This document shows positions 15,861 through 23,217 of a DNA stretch of 46,150 nt, piece after piece. This stretch comes from an uncultured Desulfovibrio sp. (lineage in GTDB: Bacteria > Desulfobacterota > Desulfovibrionia > Desulfovibrionales > Desulfovibrionaceae), in NCBI GenBank assembly GCA_900553065.1, contig USBZ01000010.1, positions 1 through 46,150 of the forward strand, in the 5' to 3' direction. The position numbers and the translations under genes are program-made. Numbering within the stretch: the stretch's first letter is position 1; each line of letters begins with the position of its first letter. The notes beneath the pieces are model-generated. The model was given only the letters and a program-made list of their open reading frames with translations. It made no database searches and was not told the DNA's origin.

Positions 15861-17636
15861 TCACGCGAGCGGAACGGTGAAGCGAACTATGCAGCCCGGG
15901 CCGTCTTCAATGGAGATGCATCCGCCGTGTCGTTCCACGATATGCTTGCAGATGGCAAGGCCGAGGCCGGTGGACACCTGTCCGCCTCTGTGCTTCTCCA
16001 CACGATAGAAGCGTTCAAAGACCCGTACTCTGAGTTCAGGGGGAATGCCGGGACCGCTGTCGGCCACGCGGAAGATGGCCATGCCCCCTTCCCTGTCGGG
16101 CTCGGCGGAAAGAATGATCTTCGAGCCTTCGGGCGCGTAACGGCAGGCATTTTCCAGAAGATTGCGTATGACCCGCGTCAGATACTCGGCATCGGCATTG
16201 ATGGAGAAGTCCCCGAATTCAAGTTTTTCGCACAGCTCGAGCTTTCTGGCCTCGGCGGACGTGCGGCACAGATCCATGCCTCCGCGGATGGCCATGGAAG
16301 CGGGCATGGGCTTGATATCCATGGGAATGGCGCCGTTTTCAATGCTGGAGAGCTGAAGCAGATCCTTGACCATTGTGGCCATGTACTGGGAGTTGCGGTC
16401 GATGACTTCCAGAAAATGCAGCGCCCGGGGCTCCGACACATAGCGCTTCAGACTTTCGGCATAGCCCATGATGGCCGTGAGCGGCGTGCGCAGTTCATGC
16501 GACACGTTGGCCACGAAGTCCCTGCGCATTTCCATGAGCACGGACATTTCCGTAATGTCGTGGAACACGGCCACGGCCAGCAGCAGTCTGCTTTCTCCCA
16601 CGATGGGGCAGATAAGCACCTGAAGCTTGCGGCCGGACATATTGTCCATCTCGAACTGCACGGGCTTTTCAGGCACCGAGTGCTTCAGCGATTCTATGCC
16701 CTTCTGCAGTTCCGGCGAGGGAATGACCTCCACTGGCTGCAGCCCTTCGGCATGGGCGGCTCTCGGGAAAAGACGCACCAATGTGGCGTTCACGCTGCGG
16801 ATGCAGCCTTCGTGATCCACCACCAGCACGCCTTCGGCAATACTGTTGAGCACGGCGTCGAGCTGCGCCTTCTGCGCAAGAATATGGTTGACCTGCACTT
16901 CCATGCGCTGCGCCATGGAGTTGACGGCCGCGGCCAGCGGAGCAAATTCGTCGCCGGGCAGCGTTCTCAGGCTGATGCGGCCGCTTCTGCTGCCGGGAGT
17001 GGCAAGATTTTCCACCGAAGAAATCATGAGCTGGAGCGAACGGCGGAAACGCATGGACATGAACGCGGCAAACGCCACGGCGAAAAGAAGCGCCGCCACG
17101 GCGCCGGCCATGAGCGCACGGCTTCTGGCAACGGCATGTTCCTCCACCAGGGAGAGCGGCGCCGCCACACGGATGATGCTGATATCGGTGCCGGGAATGT
17201 TCACATGGCGCGCCGCATACACGAACGACGTTCCCAGACTGGAGCTGTGACGCACGCTTGACCCCTGGCCGTCGCTGAAGGCGAGCGCCACCTCTTCATG
17301 GTAGCGGTGATTTTCCAGCTCGGCCACGTTTTCGGCAAAGGAATCGTACAGTACGGTTCCCTCGGCGTTGATGAGCGTCACGCGGTGTTCGTTGCCCGAA
17401 TAGAAGTTCTTCAGGGTTTCCGGCAGTACGCCGTCCTGATGAAACTCGCCCTTGGACACGGACTCCATGATGTAGGTGCGGATGAAATCAGCTTCGCGGA
17501 ACGCTTCGTCACGCGTGAGATCCATGCTTTCCTGCTTGATGCTGTGAAGAAAGTATCCGCAGGGAACGAGAACGGAAAACAGAATGACGACGCAGAAGCA
17601 GAAAAAGATCTTGATGGAAAAGGTTGTGTTCTTCAT
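15861..17636 (-). CDS. phoR: Phosphate-regulon sensor histidine kinase PhoR
   Basis: A 591-residue membrane kinase: TM1 about 9-28, a periplasmic region of some 130 residues, TM2 about 172-195, HAMP to about 245, a PAS domain about 258-365, then HisKA with the phospho-acceptor His near 380 in NVSHELRTPLTAIMGY, and a HATPase domain with N box NLLENACRYAP, G1 DSGPGIP and G2 GLGLAI. E. coli PhoR has almost no periplasmic part; this longer form is like the PhoR/PnpS type of many other bacteria. AAGGA lies 6 nt before the ATG and the phoB stop is 2 nt upstream, so the two are likely translated together. Confidence 0.92.
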   Translation of the reverse strand: MKNTTFSIKIFFCFCVVILFSVLVPCGYFLHSIKQESMDLTRDEAFREADFIRTYIMESVSKGEFHQDGVLPETLKNFYSGNEHRVTLINAEGTVLYDSFAENVAELENHRYHEEVALAFSDGQGSSVRHSSSLGTSFVYAARHVNIPGTDISIIRVAAPLSLVEEHAVARSRALMAGAVAALLFAVAFAAFMSMRFRRSLQLMISSVENLATPGSRSGRISLRTLPGDEFAPLAAAVNSMAQRMEVQVNHILAQKAQLDAVLNSIAEGVLVVDHEGCIRSVNATLVRLFPRAAHAEGLQPVEVIPSPELQKGIESLKHSVPEKPVQFEMDNMSGRKLQVLICPIVGESRLLLAVAVFHDITEMSVLMEMRRDFVANVSHELRTPLTAIMGYAESLKRYVSEPRALHFLEVIDRNSQYMATMVKDLLQLSSIENGAIPMDIKPMPASMAIRGGMDLCRTSAEARKLELCEKLEFGDFSINADAEYLTRVIRNLLENACRYAPEGSKIILSAEPDREGGMAIFRVADSGPGIPPELRVRVFERFYRVEKHRGGQVSTGLGLAICKHIVERHGGCISIEDGPGCIVRFTVPLA

Positions 17637-17638
17637 GG

Positions 17639-18328
17639 CTATTCCTTGTAGCGATAGCCCATGCCTCGTACCGTTTCCAGATACTGGGCGGCTTCTCCCA
17701 GCTTGCGGCGCAGACGGGCTATGTGCACGTCCACCGTGCGTTCATATCCTTCAAACTGATATCCCCATACGGAGGACAGCAGCTCTTCACGGGTGCGTAT
17801 GCGCCCTGCATTAAGGAAGAAGTCCTCGAAAATACGGTATTCCAGAGCGGTGAGCTCAAGCGTGCGGCCGTTGATGGAAACCCTGCGTCCCTGCTGGTCC
17901 AGGCTGACGCCGTGCCGCGTGATGACACGCTTGCCGGTATCCATGCTGCGACGACGCAGAATGGCTCTGACGCGCAGCATCAGTTCGCGGATGTTGAACG
18001 GCTTCACCACATAATCGTCGGCTCCGTACTCGAAGCCTATGATGCGGTCCATTTCCTCGCCGCGGGCCGTCAGCATGAGAATGGGACACGGCATGCTTTC
18101 CGCCGCGTGCTTGTTCAGTTCCCTGCAGACGGAAAGACCGTCTCTTCCGGGCAGCATGAGATCGAGAATGATGAGATCCGGCTTGATCGTTTCGGCCATC
18201 TCCTGTCCGCGCAGACCGTCGGAGGCCTGTTCCACCCGGTATCCTTCCTCTTCCAGAGAGAAGGCCACCAGTTCACGGATATCGTCGTCATCCTCTACTA
18301 CCAGTATGACAGGCTGTTTATTGTCCAC
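17639..18328 (-). CDS. phoB: Phosphate-regulon response regulator PhoB
   Basis: A 229-residue OmpR/PhoB-family regulator. Receiver domain 1-120: acidic pair in VEDDDD, phospho-acceptor Asp56 in LIILDLMLPGRDG, Thr in MLTARG, Lys in YVVKPF. C-terminal winged helix (about 130-229): LTALEYRIFEDFFLNAGRI, then VDVHIARLRRKLG. When phosphate is low it is phosphorylated by PhoR and activates Pho promoters. The start is GTG at 18328 with a purine-rich AAAGGGG 6 nt upstream. It is the first gene of the minus-strand run and diverges from pstS. Confidence 0.93.
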   Translation of the reverse strand: MDNKQPVILVVEDDDDIRELVAFSLEEEGYRVEQASDGLRGQEMAETIKPDLIILDLMLPGRDGLSVCRELNKHAAESMPCPILMLTARGEEMDRIIGFEYGADDYVVKPFNIRELMLRVRAILRRRSMDTGKRVITRHGVSLDQQGRRVSINGRTLELTALEYRIFEDFFLNAGRIRTREELLSSVWGYQFEGYERTVDVHIARLRRKLGEAAQYLETVRGMGYRYKE

Positions 18329-18531
18329 GTTTTTCCCCTTTCGGTTTCGAATGTATGTAGCCTTCCTCTATGAAGCCAGTGTTACATTCTGATAAAAATA
18401 TCGTGACTTGCCGCAGTGTTGTGCTGATACAAAAAGTTAATATACAAGATATACTGCCGCAACAATACCTTTCTAAGTTCCAACCTGTCCGGACGGAATG
18501 ACCCGTCGGATGAAAAAAGGAGTCTGATCCC
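18329..18531. promoter_or_regulatory. Divergent phoB/pstS control region
   Basis: A 203-nt AT-rich region. On the plus strand TATACT (18450-18455) can serve as a -10 for pstS with no good -35, as expected for a PhoB-activated promoter. CTGATA followed by an A-rich stretch occurs twice, at 18389-18394 and 18424-18429, and these may be parts of PhoB sites. I could not read a full match to the E. coli Pho box. Confidence 0.45.
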
Positions 18532-19350
18532 ATGAAGATCAAAGGTATTGTTCTGAGCGCCCTGCTCGCCCTGTGCGCGGCCTCTCCGGCTGTTGCCGCC
18601 GAATCCGTCACCGTCAACGGTTCCACCACCGTGCTTCCCATCATCCAGAAGGCTTCCGAGCACTTCATGGCGAGCTATCCCGACATTTCCATCGTCCTTT
18701 CCGGCGGCGGTTCCGGCACGGGCATCAAGTCCCTGCTTGACGGCATCACCGACGTGGCCATGTCTTCCCGCGACGTGAAGTCCAGCGAAAGCAAGCTCGC
18801 CGCCGACAAGAAGATGGAACTCACCCGCACCGTCATCGCCGTGGACGCTCTTGTGCCCATCGTCAACCCCAAGAACCCCGTCAAGGATCTTTCCATCGAC
18901 CAGCTTCGCGACATCTTTTCCAGAAAGATCACCAACTGGAAGGAAGTCGGCGGCAGCGACAACACCATCGTGGTCGTCAACCGCGACAACTCCTCCGGCA
19001 CCTATGAATGCTGGAAGGAACTGGTCATGAAGGACGCCCGCGTCATGCCCAAGGCTCTTACCCAGGCCAGCAACGGCGGCGTGGCGCAGAACGTGGCCAC
19101 CAATCCCAATGCCATCGGTTATATCGGCATGGGTTATCTGAACGACAATGTCAAGGGTCTCACCATCGGCGGCGTCCAGGCTACCTCCGAGACCGCTCTT
19201 GCCAAGAAGTGGCCCCTCTCCCGCGAACTGTACCTCTTCACCAACGGCAAACCCGCCGGCACCACTGCCAAGTTCATGGATTTCATGCTTGATCCCAAGC
19301 TGGGCCAGCAGGATGTTCTGAAGGCCGGCTATATCCCGCTCGCCAAGTAA
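18532..19350 (+). CDS. pstS: Phosphate-binding periplasmic protein PstS
   Basis: A 272-residue protein with a signal peptide (about 1-23, cleavage after VAA). Phosphate-binding loops of the PBP-like family are visible: VNGSTTVLPI near 28, LSGGGSGTGIKSL near 57, DVAMSSRDV near 73 and NRDNSSGTYE near 150. It captures phosphate and hands it to PstC/PstA. AAGGAG lies 9 nt before the ATG. It is the first gene of pstS-pstC-pstA, and a tandem hairpin/terminator follows it, suggesting that it is made in excess over the membrane parts. Confidence 0.95.
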   Translation: MKIKGIVLSALLALCAASPAVAAESVTVNGSTTVLPIIQKASEHFMASYPDISIVLSGGGSGTGIKSLLDGITDVAMSSRDVKSSESKLAADKKMELTRTVIAVDALVPIVNPKNPVKDLSIDQLRDIFSRKITNWKEVGGSDNTIVVVNRDNSSGTYECWKELVMKDARVMPKALTQASNGGVAQNVATNPNAIGYIGMGYLNDNVKGLTIGGVQATSETALAKKWPLSRELYLFTNGKPAGTTAKFMDFMLDPKLGQQDVLKAGYIPLAK

Positions 19351-19432
19351 ACATTCTCCTTACGCGGCAGACCGGAACGGATGAAAGCGTTCCGCCGCCC
19401 CTGGAATGTTTGCATCGAGATCAGGCTCTCCC

Positions 19433-19504
19433 GAAGCTCCGCCGAAGCTGAAAGTTCGGCGGACGCTTCCCCGAGCCGTCACCGGGGGATCTTCCCCCTT
19501 TTTT
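19433..19504 (+). terminator. Tandem hairpin and intrinsic terminator/attenuator between pstS and pstC
   Basis: First hairpin: GAAGC plus TCCGCCGAA (19433-19446) pairs with TTCGGCGGA, a bulged C and GCTTC (19455-19469). Second: GGGGGA (19484-19489) pairs with TCCCCC (19493-19498) and is followed by six T. pstC begins only 17 nt later, so its mRNA must come from read-through or a promoter inside this region. Confidence 0.75.
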
Positions 19505-19521
19505 CATATCACGGACATGGC

Positions 19522-20400
19522 ATGAAAACGCGCAAGGAACGATTCACAGAATGGCTGCTGGCCGGCATTTCCACGCTCTCCATTCTTTCCATGACGGGCA
19601 TTGTTCTTTTTCTTCTGCTGGACGGTCTTCCCTTCTTCAAGGACTATCCGCTGACCGACTTTCTGTTCGGACTGGACTGGTATCCCACCGATGATCCCAT
19701 GGAATTCGGCATTCTGCCGCTCATCGTGGGTTCTCTCACTGTCATGGCCCTGGCCACGGTGATCGCCGTTCCTCTGGGCGTGGCCACGGCCATCTATCTT
19801 TCGGAAGTGGCAAAGCCCGGCATGCGACGCATCGTCAAACCCTTCGTGGAGCTGCTTGCCGCCCTGCCTTCGGTGGTCATAGGCTTTTTCGGCATGGTAG
19901 TGGTGGCGCCCTTCCTTCAGGACTACCTCGGAGCTTCCACCGGCCTCAACCTGCTCAACGCCGGACTCATGCTGGCCTTCATGAGCGTTCCCATCATCTG
20001 CTCCGTTGCCGAAGACGCCATCTACTCCGTGCCGAGAGAACTCCGTGAGGCCTCCCTTTCCCTTGGTGCCACCCGCTGGGAAACCCTGGTGCGCGTGGTT
20101 CTTCCCGCGGCCAGTTCCGGCATAGGCACCGCCGTCATGCTCGGCATGTCCCGCTCCATAGGCGAAACCATGGTCGTACTCATGGTGGCCGGCGGCGCAG
20201 CCGTCATTCCCACGTCGCTCTTCGACTCCGTACGCCCGATTCCCGCCTCCATCGCCGCGGAAATGGCCGAAGCGCCCTTCCACAGCGAACACTACTACGC
20301 CCTGTTCGCCACAGGCATAGTTCTCATCATCTTTACCCTCATCTTCAACGCCACCGCCTTCCGCATCGCGGAAAAAAGAAATTCCGGCATAGGCTGCTAG
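19522..20400 (+). CDS. pstC: Phosphate ABC transporter permease PstC
   Basis: A 292-residue inner-membrane protein with about six membrane segments. The EAA loop of binding-protein-dependent permeases is present (REASLSLGATRWETLVRVVLP), as is the family stretch GMSRSIGETMVVLMVAGG. With PstA it forms the phosphate channel. The ATG at 19522 gives the normal PstC N-terminus (MKTRKERFTEW); the longer frame from 19381 runs through the terminator and is not credible. The ribosome site is weak, which fits a downstream cistron read at lower level. Confidence 0.92.
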   Translation: MKTRKERFTEWLLAGISTLSILSMTGIVLFLLLDGLPFFKDYPLTDFLFGLDWYPTDDPMEFGILPLIVGSLTVMALATVIAVPLGVATAIYLSEVAKPGMRRIVKPFVELLAALPSVVIGFFGMVVVAPFLQDYLGASTGLNLLNAGLMLAFMSVPIICSVAEDAIYSVPRELREASLSLGATRWETLVRVVLPAASSGIGTAVMLGMSRSIGETMVVLMVAGGAAVIPTSLFDSVRPIPASIAAEMAEAPFHSEHYYALFATGIVLIIFTLIFNATAFRIAEKRNSGIGC

Positions 20401-20531
20401 GACAAAACACGATCGGGCGCTGAAAAGACGCGAAAAAGCCCCCTCTTTCCGCTTCGCTTCCATCAACCCCGAATCTCATCCGTGATACTCTGTTCGAGAA
20501 CACGCTTTCCCCGGATGCTCAGGGAGAAGAT

Positions 20532-21404
20532 ATGAATACATCAACGCGCAATCAGTTCAGACTGCGTCTTCAGAACATCATGTTCGGCCTGCTTCATGCC
20601 TCGGCCGCCATCAATGTGCTCGCGCTTTCCGGCGTGTGCCTCTACCTTGCCATCAACGGATTTTCCGCCCTTTCCTGGGAATTTCTGACGGACTACCCCA
20701 GAAAAATGATGACGGAAGGCGGAATCATGCCCTGCATCGTCGGCACGTTCCTTCTGGCCTTCGGCTCCATGGTCATCGTGTTTCCCATAGGCGTGGCCAC
20801 CGCCGTCTACCTGCATGAGTACAGCCGTCATTCCCGCCTCACCTACTACATCCGCTTCGGCATCAACAATCTGGCGGGGGTGCCCTCCATTGTCTTCGGT
20901 CTGTTCGGCCTCTCCTTCTTCGTCACCTTTCTGGGGCTCGGCGTCAGTCTGCTTTCGGGCATTCTCACGCTCGCCATTCTGACCCTTCCCATCATCATCA
21001 ACACCGCCGAAGAATCCCTGCGCCGCGTGCCCGATTCCTGGCGCGAAGCCTCCTTCGCCATGGGCGCCACCAAGGTACAGACCATCCTGCGCGTGGTCAT
21101 TCCGGCCGCCTTTCCCGGCATGCTCACCGGCTGCATTCTCGGCCTTGCCCGCGCCGCCGGAGAAACCGGCGCCATCATGTTCACGGCGGCCGTCTACTTC
21201 ACGCCCCACATGCCCGATTCCTTCCTCAGCCCCGTCATGTCGCTGCCCTATCACATGTACATTCTTGCGACCTCGGGTACCGACATAGAAAAAACGCTGC
21301 CGCTCCAGTACGGCACCGCGCTCATGCTCATCTTCCTTGTCGTCGGCATGAACCTTCTGGCCATCGTGCTGCGCGACCGGCTGCAGAACCGAAACAAGCA
21401 GTAG
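20532..21404 (+). CDS. pstA: Phosphate ABC transporter permease PstA
   Basis: A 290-residue inner-membrane permease with about six membrane segments. The EAA loop reads REASFAMGATKVQTILRVVIP, followed by GLARAAGETGAIMFTAAV, typical of PstA, and the N-terminal GIMPCIVGTFLL and YLHEYS stretches fit the family. GGGAG lies 5 nt before the ATG. It lies 131 nt after pstC with no clear terminator in between. The ATPase PstB is encoded in the divergent run. Confidence 0.93.
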   Translation: MNTSTRNQFRLRLQNIMFGLLHASAAINVLALSGVCLYLAINGFSALSWEFLTDYPRKMMTEGGIMPCIVGTFLLAFGSMVIVFPIGVATAVYLHEYSRHSRLTYYIRFGINNLAGVPSIVFGLFGLSFFVTFLGLGVSLLSGILTLAILTLPIIINTAEESLRRVPDSWREASFAMGATKVQTILRVVIPAAFPGMLTGCILGLARAAGETGAIMFTAAVYFTPHMPDSFLSPVMSLPYHMYILATSGTDIEKTLPLQYGTALMLIFLVVGMNLLAIVLRDRLQNRNKQ

Positions 21405-21485
21405 GTCAGGCTCCCCGGGCTCGCGAAGACATCCAGAAAAAACTTCGGAACGGTCCTGACCCCTCCTCATAAGGGCCGCCCGTCC

Positions 21486-21523
21486 GGATCACGACCGAAT
21501 CAAAGGTCGTGATCCTTTTTTTT
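21486..21523 (+). terminator. Intrinsic terminator after pstA
   Basis: A perfect 11-bp stem (GGATCACGACC, 21486-21496, with 21505-21515) and an 8-nt loop are followed by eight T. It separates the pst genes from marR. Confidence 0.93.
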
Positions 21524-21524
21524 C

Positions 21525-21553
21525 TTGACATAGATTCGATATCAAACTAAAAA
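21525..21553 (+). promoter_or_regulatory. Promoter and putative MarR operator of the marR gene
   Basis: TTGACA (21525-21530) and TAAAAA (21548-21553) are 17 nt apart. Between them lies the near-palindrome TTCGATATCAAA (21535-21546), of the type bound by MarR/OhrR-family repressors. If this promoter is right the transcript starts near 21560, almost at the ATG (21562), so the mRNA would be nearly leaderless. Confidence 0.6.
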
Positions 21554-21561
21554 ACATCTCC

Positions 21562-21981
21562 ATGAGACACCAACCTATCTTCAACTATGCCAGCCGGCTC
21601 CGGGAACTCGGCAATACCTTCATCATTGCCGAACTGAAGAAGGCAGGCCTGCAGGACATCGTTCCCAGTCACGGCGGTATTCTTGCCCAGCTGCTGCAAT
21701 GGGAAACCCGCAACATGAGCGAACTGGCGCAGCATGCCCATCGCACGAAGTCAACCGTAACTGCACTCGTCACCAAGCTGGAACGTCACGGCTATGTGGA
21801 GCGCATTCCCGATCCGGAAGATTCCCGGGGAGTGAAAGTCCGTCTCACCGAAAAAGGCCGCGCCCTGCGCCCTGCTGTGGAAGCTATTTCCGACGGTCTG
21901 CAGCAGATCATAGACGAGCGCCTCACCGAGGAAGAGTCCCTTCAGCTTGAGCATCTGCTTGCCAAGTGCTTGAAAAAGTGA
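21562..21981 (+). CDS. MarR-family transcriptional regulator
   Basis: A 139-residue winged-helix protein. The helix-turn-helix is MSELAQHAHRTKSTVTALVTKLERHGYV (about 52-80) and the wing has DPEDSRGVKVRLTEKG with the conserved DxR. The N- and C-terminal helices form the usual dimer interface. No Shine-Dalgarno site is seen before the ATG. The operator-like sequence overlaps its own promoter, and the same sequence precedes the next gene (cupin), so it probably represses itself and that gene. The ligand is unknown. Confidence 0.9.
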   Translation: MRHQPIFNYASRLRELGNTFIIAELKKAGLQDIVPSHGGILAQLLQWETRNMSELAQHAHRTKSTVTALVTKLERHGYVERIPDPEDSRGVKVRLTEKGRALRPAVEAISDGLQQIIDERLTEEESLQLEHLLAKCLKK

Positions 21982-22050
21982 GGGCCCGTCGACACGGAAA
22001 GGGCCGCTCCTTTTCCGAATAAGCCGAAGAAAGAAGGGAACGTTTTTTAT

Positions 22051-22080
22051 TTCACTTTAGTTCGACATCAAAATAAAAAA
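22051..22080 (+). promoter_or_regulatory. Second copy of the MarR-type promoter/operator, before the cupin gene
   Basis: The 30 nt at 22051-22080 align without gaps to 21525-21554: TTCACT, then TTCGACATCAAA (22061-22072), then TAAAAA (22074-22079). The operator core differs by one base from the marR copy. The ribosome site AGGAG follows at once. Confidence 0.6.
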
Positions 22081-22090
22081 GGAGAACATC

Positions 22091-22468
22091 ATGTCTCTAT
22101 ATGCCTTCACCCATCTGGATCCGACCGCCGGACGCAGCGAGCTGCACGACAGCCTTGACCTCACCGGGGCAGAAATTTCCTGCAACCTCCTGCCTGCCGG
22201 AGTCTCCGTCCCCTTTGTGCATTCCCACAAAAAGAACGAAGAAATCTACATTGTTCTTGAAGGCGAAGGAAAAGTCTGGCTCAACGGAAAGGTCTTTCCT
22301 CTGAGCGCCGGCGACAGCTTCCGCGTCGCCCCGGAAGTGGAACGCTGCATCAGCGCCGCAGCCGACAACTCCATCCGTTTCCTGTGCGTTCAGGTCAAGG
22401 CCGGAAGCCTTGAAGGCTTCACCATGAATGACGGCGTCATGTCGGAAAGCAAGCCTGAATGGCTGTAA
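22091..22468 (+). CDS. Small cupin-domain protein
   Basis: A 125-residue single-domain cupin. Motif 1 is HSHKKNEEIYIVLEGEG, giving metal ligands His44, His46 and Glu50 or Glu51. Motif 2 (PLSAGDSFRVAPEVERC) lacks the usual histidine; the position has Arg-Cys, so metal binding may be weak or use Cys. Such proteins act as small isomerases, dioxygenases or sensors; none can be chosen here. GGAG lies 7 nt before the ATG. It is probably controlled by the upstream MarR protein. Confidence 0.85.
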   Translation: MSLYAFTHLDPTAGRSELHDSLDLTGAEISCNLLPAGVSVPFVHSHKKNEEIYIVLEGEGKVWLNGKVFPLSAGDSFRVAPEVERCISAAADNSIRFLCVQVKAGSLEGFTMNDGVMSESKPEWL

Positions 22469-22957
22469 AAGAGCCTTAACGATCATAAAAGCAGAGCGGA
22501 CCGGACGCCTGCGCAATCTCCGTACTGGGGAAAGCTCCAGTCCCATGGCGCTCGGGGCTGCCGGGTATGAACGGAAGGAAACGTCCGTCTGCCTATACTA
22601 CAGTTAAACTCCTGACGCCCTGCGGCAAACAACATTCTCAAAGCAAAAGGCGGTACTTCCTTTGGAAACGCACCGCCTTTTGCTCATTAGCTCCGCCTGA
22701 CAGCACAGAGAACCGCTCCTTTTGTCCGACTGCCCCTCCCCCCAATAAAAAAGAGTAACAATACACAAAGTCTACCGGCAAAAATCAACACTGAAAACAG
22801 GTCGGCCGTACGGCCGCCTTGCGCCGAAGGACTCTCAGACGAAGAGAAAGTCTCCCATAAGGGAGAAATCCGTCACTTCTTTTTCATTTCCGTCATGCCG
22901 GGGAGATATCGGATCAAGCTCAAAACTACGGATGAGGATGTCACCCCTAATCCGCAT
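22469..22957. other. Intergenic region after the cupin gene
   Basis: No credible gene. It holds the hairpin terminator at 22642-22684 and a small hairpin TCTCCC/GGGAGA at 22851-22866. Confidence 0.5.
22642..22684. terminator. Bidirectional terminator-like hairpin
   Basis: AGCAAAAGGCGGT (22642-22654) pairs perfectly with ACCGCCTTTTGCT (22672-22684). The A and T runs are at the stem base, as in bidirectional terminators. It would end the cupin transcript about 170 nt after its stop. Confidence 0.65.
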
Positions 22958-22997
22958 GAAAAAAGAAAGCCTCATAAGGCGTACCTTATGAGGCTTT
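22958..22997 (-). terminator. Intrinsic terminator of tRNA-Pro(CGG)
   Basis: A 14-bp perfect stem (AAAGCCTCATAAGG, 22966-22979, with 22984-22997) and a 4-nt loop; on the minus strand it is followed by CTTTTTTC. It lies 14 nt after the tRNA 3' end. Confidence 0.9.
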
Positions 22998-23011
22998 CCT
23001 GCTTTTTCAGA

Positions 23012-23088
23012 TGGTCGGGATGGCAGGATTTGAACCAGCGACCCCAGCGTCCCGAACGCTGTACTCTACCAAACTGAGCCACATCCCG
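23012..23088 (-). tRNA. tRNA-Pro(CGG)
   Basis: Full cloverleaf on the minus strand: acceptor CGGGATG (23082-23088) with CATCCCG (23016-23022), anticodon loop TTCGGGA giving CGG, T-loop TTCAAAT, encoded CCA at 23012-23014. The T-stem GCTGG/CCTGC has a central U-U mismatch (51-63). It reads the rare proline codon CCG. Confidence 0.95.
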
Positions 23089-23100
23089 ACAACGAAGGGG

Positions 23101-23129
23101 AATATAGCCGCACCTCATGCAAAAGGCAA
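23101..23129 (-). promoter_or_regulatory. Promoter of tRNA-Pro(CGG)
   Basis: On the minus strand TTGCCT (23124-23129) and TATATT (23101-23106) are exactly 17 nt apart, placing the start 5-6 nt before the tRNA. Confidence 0.7.
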
Positions 23130-23217
23130 GCCTTTTCTGCACTCTTTTTCAAGAAAAGATGGGATGCGACTTTTTCCTCCGTAAATCATGCTCGTTCAGA
23201 CCCGATTCGAAAGCGGA

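Noticed and set aside
19381..19521. N-terminal extension of PstC
   Set aside because: It would translate through a bulged hairpin and a terminator and has no similarity to PstC; the ATG at 19522 gives the family start.
22800..22880. Glycine-riboswitch-like words (CGCCGAAGGA, CTCTCAGAC)
   Set aside because: The matching upstream pairing half and a downstream target gene are missing; only the minus-strand tRNA follows.
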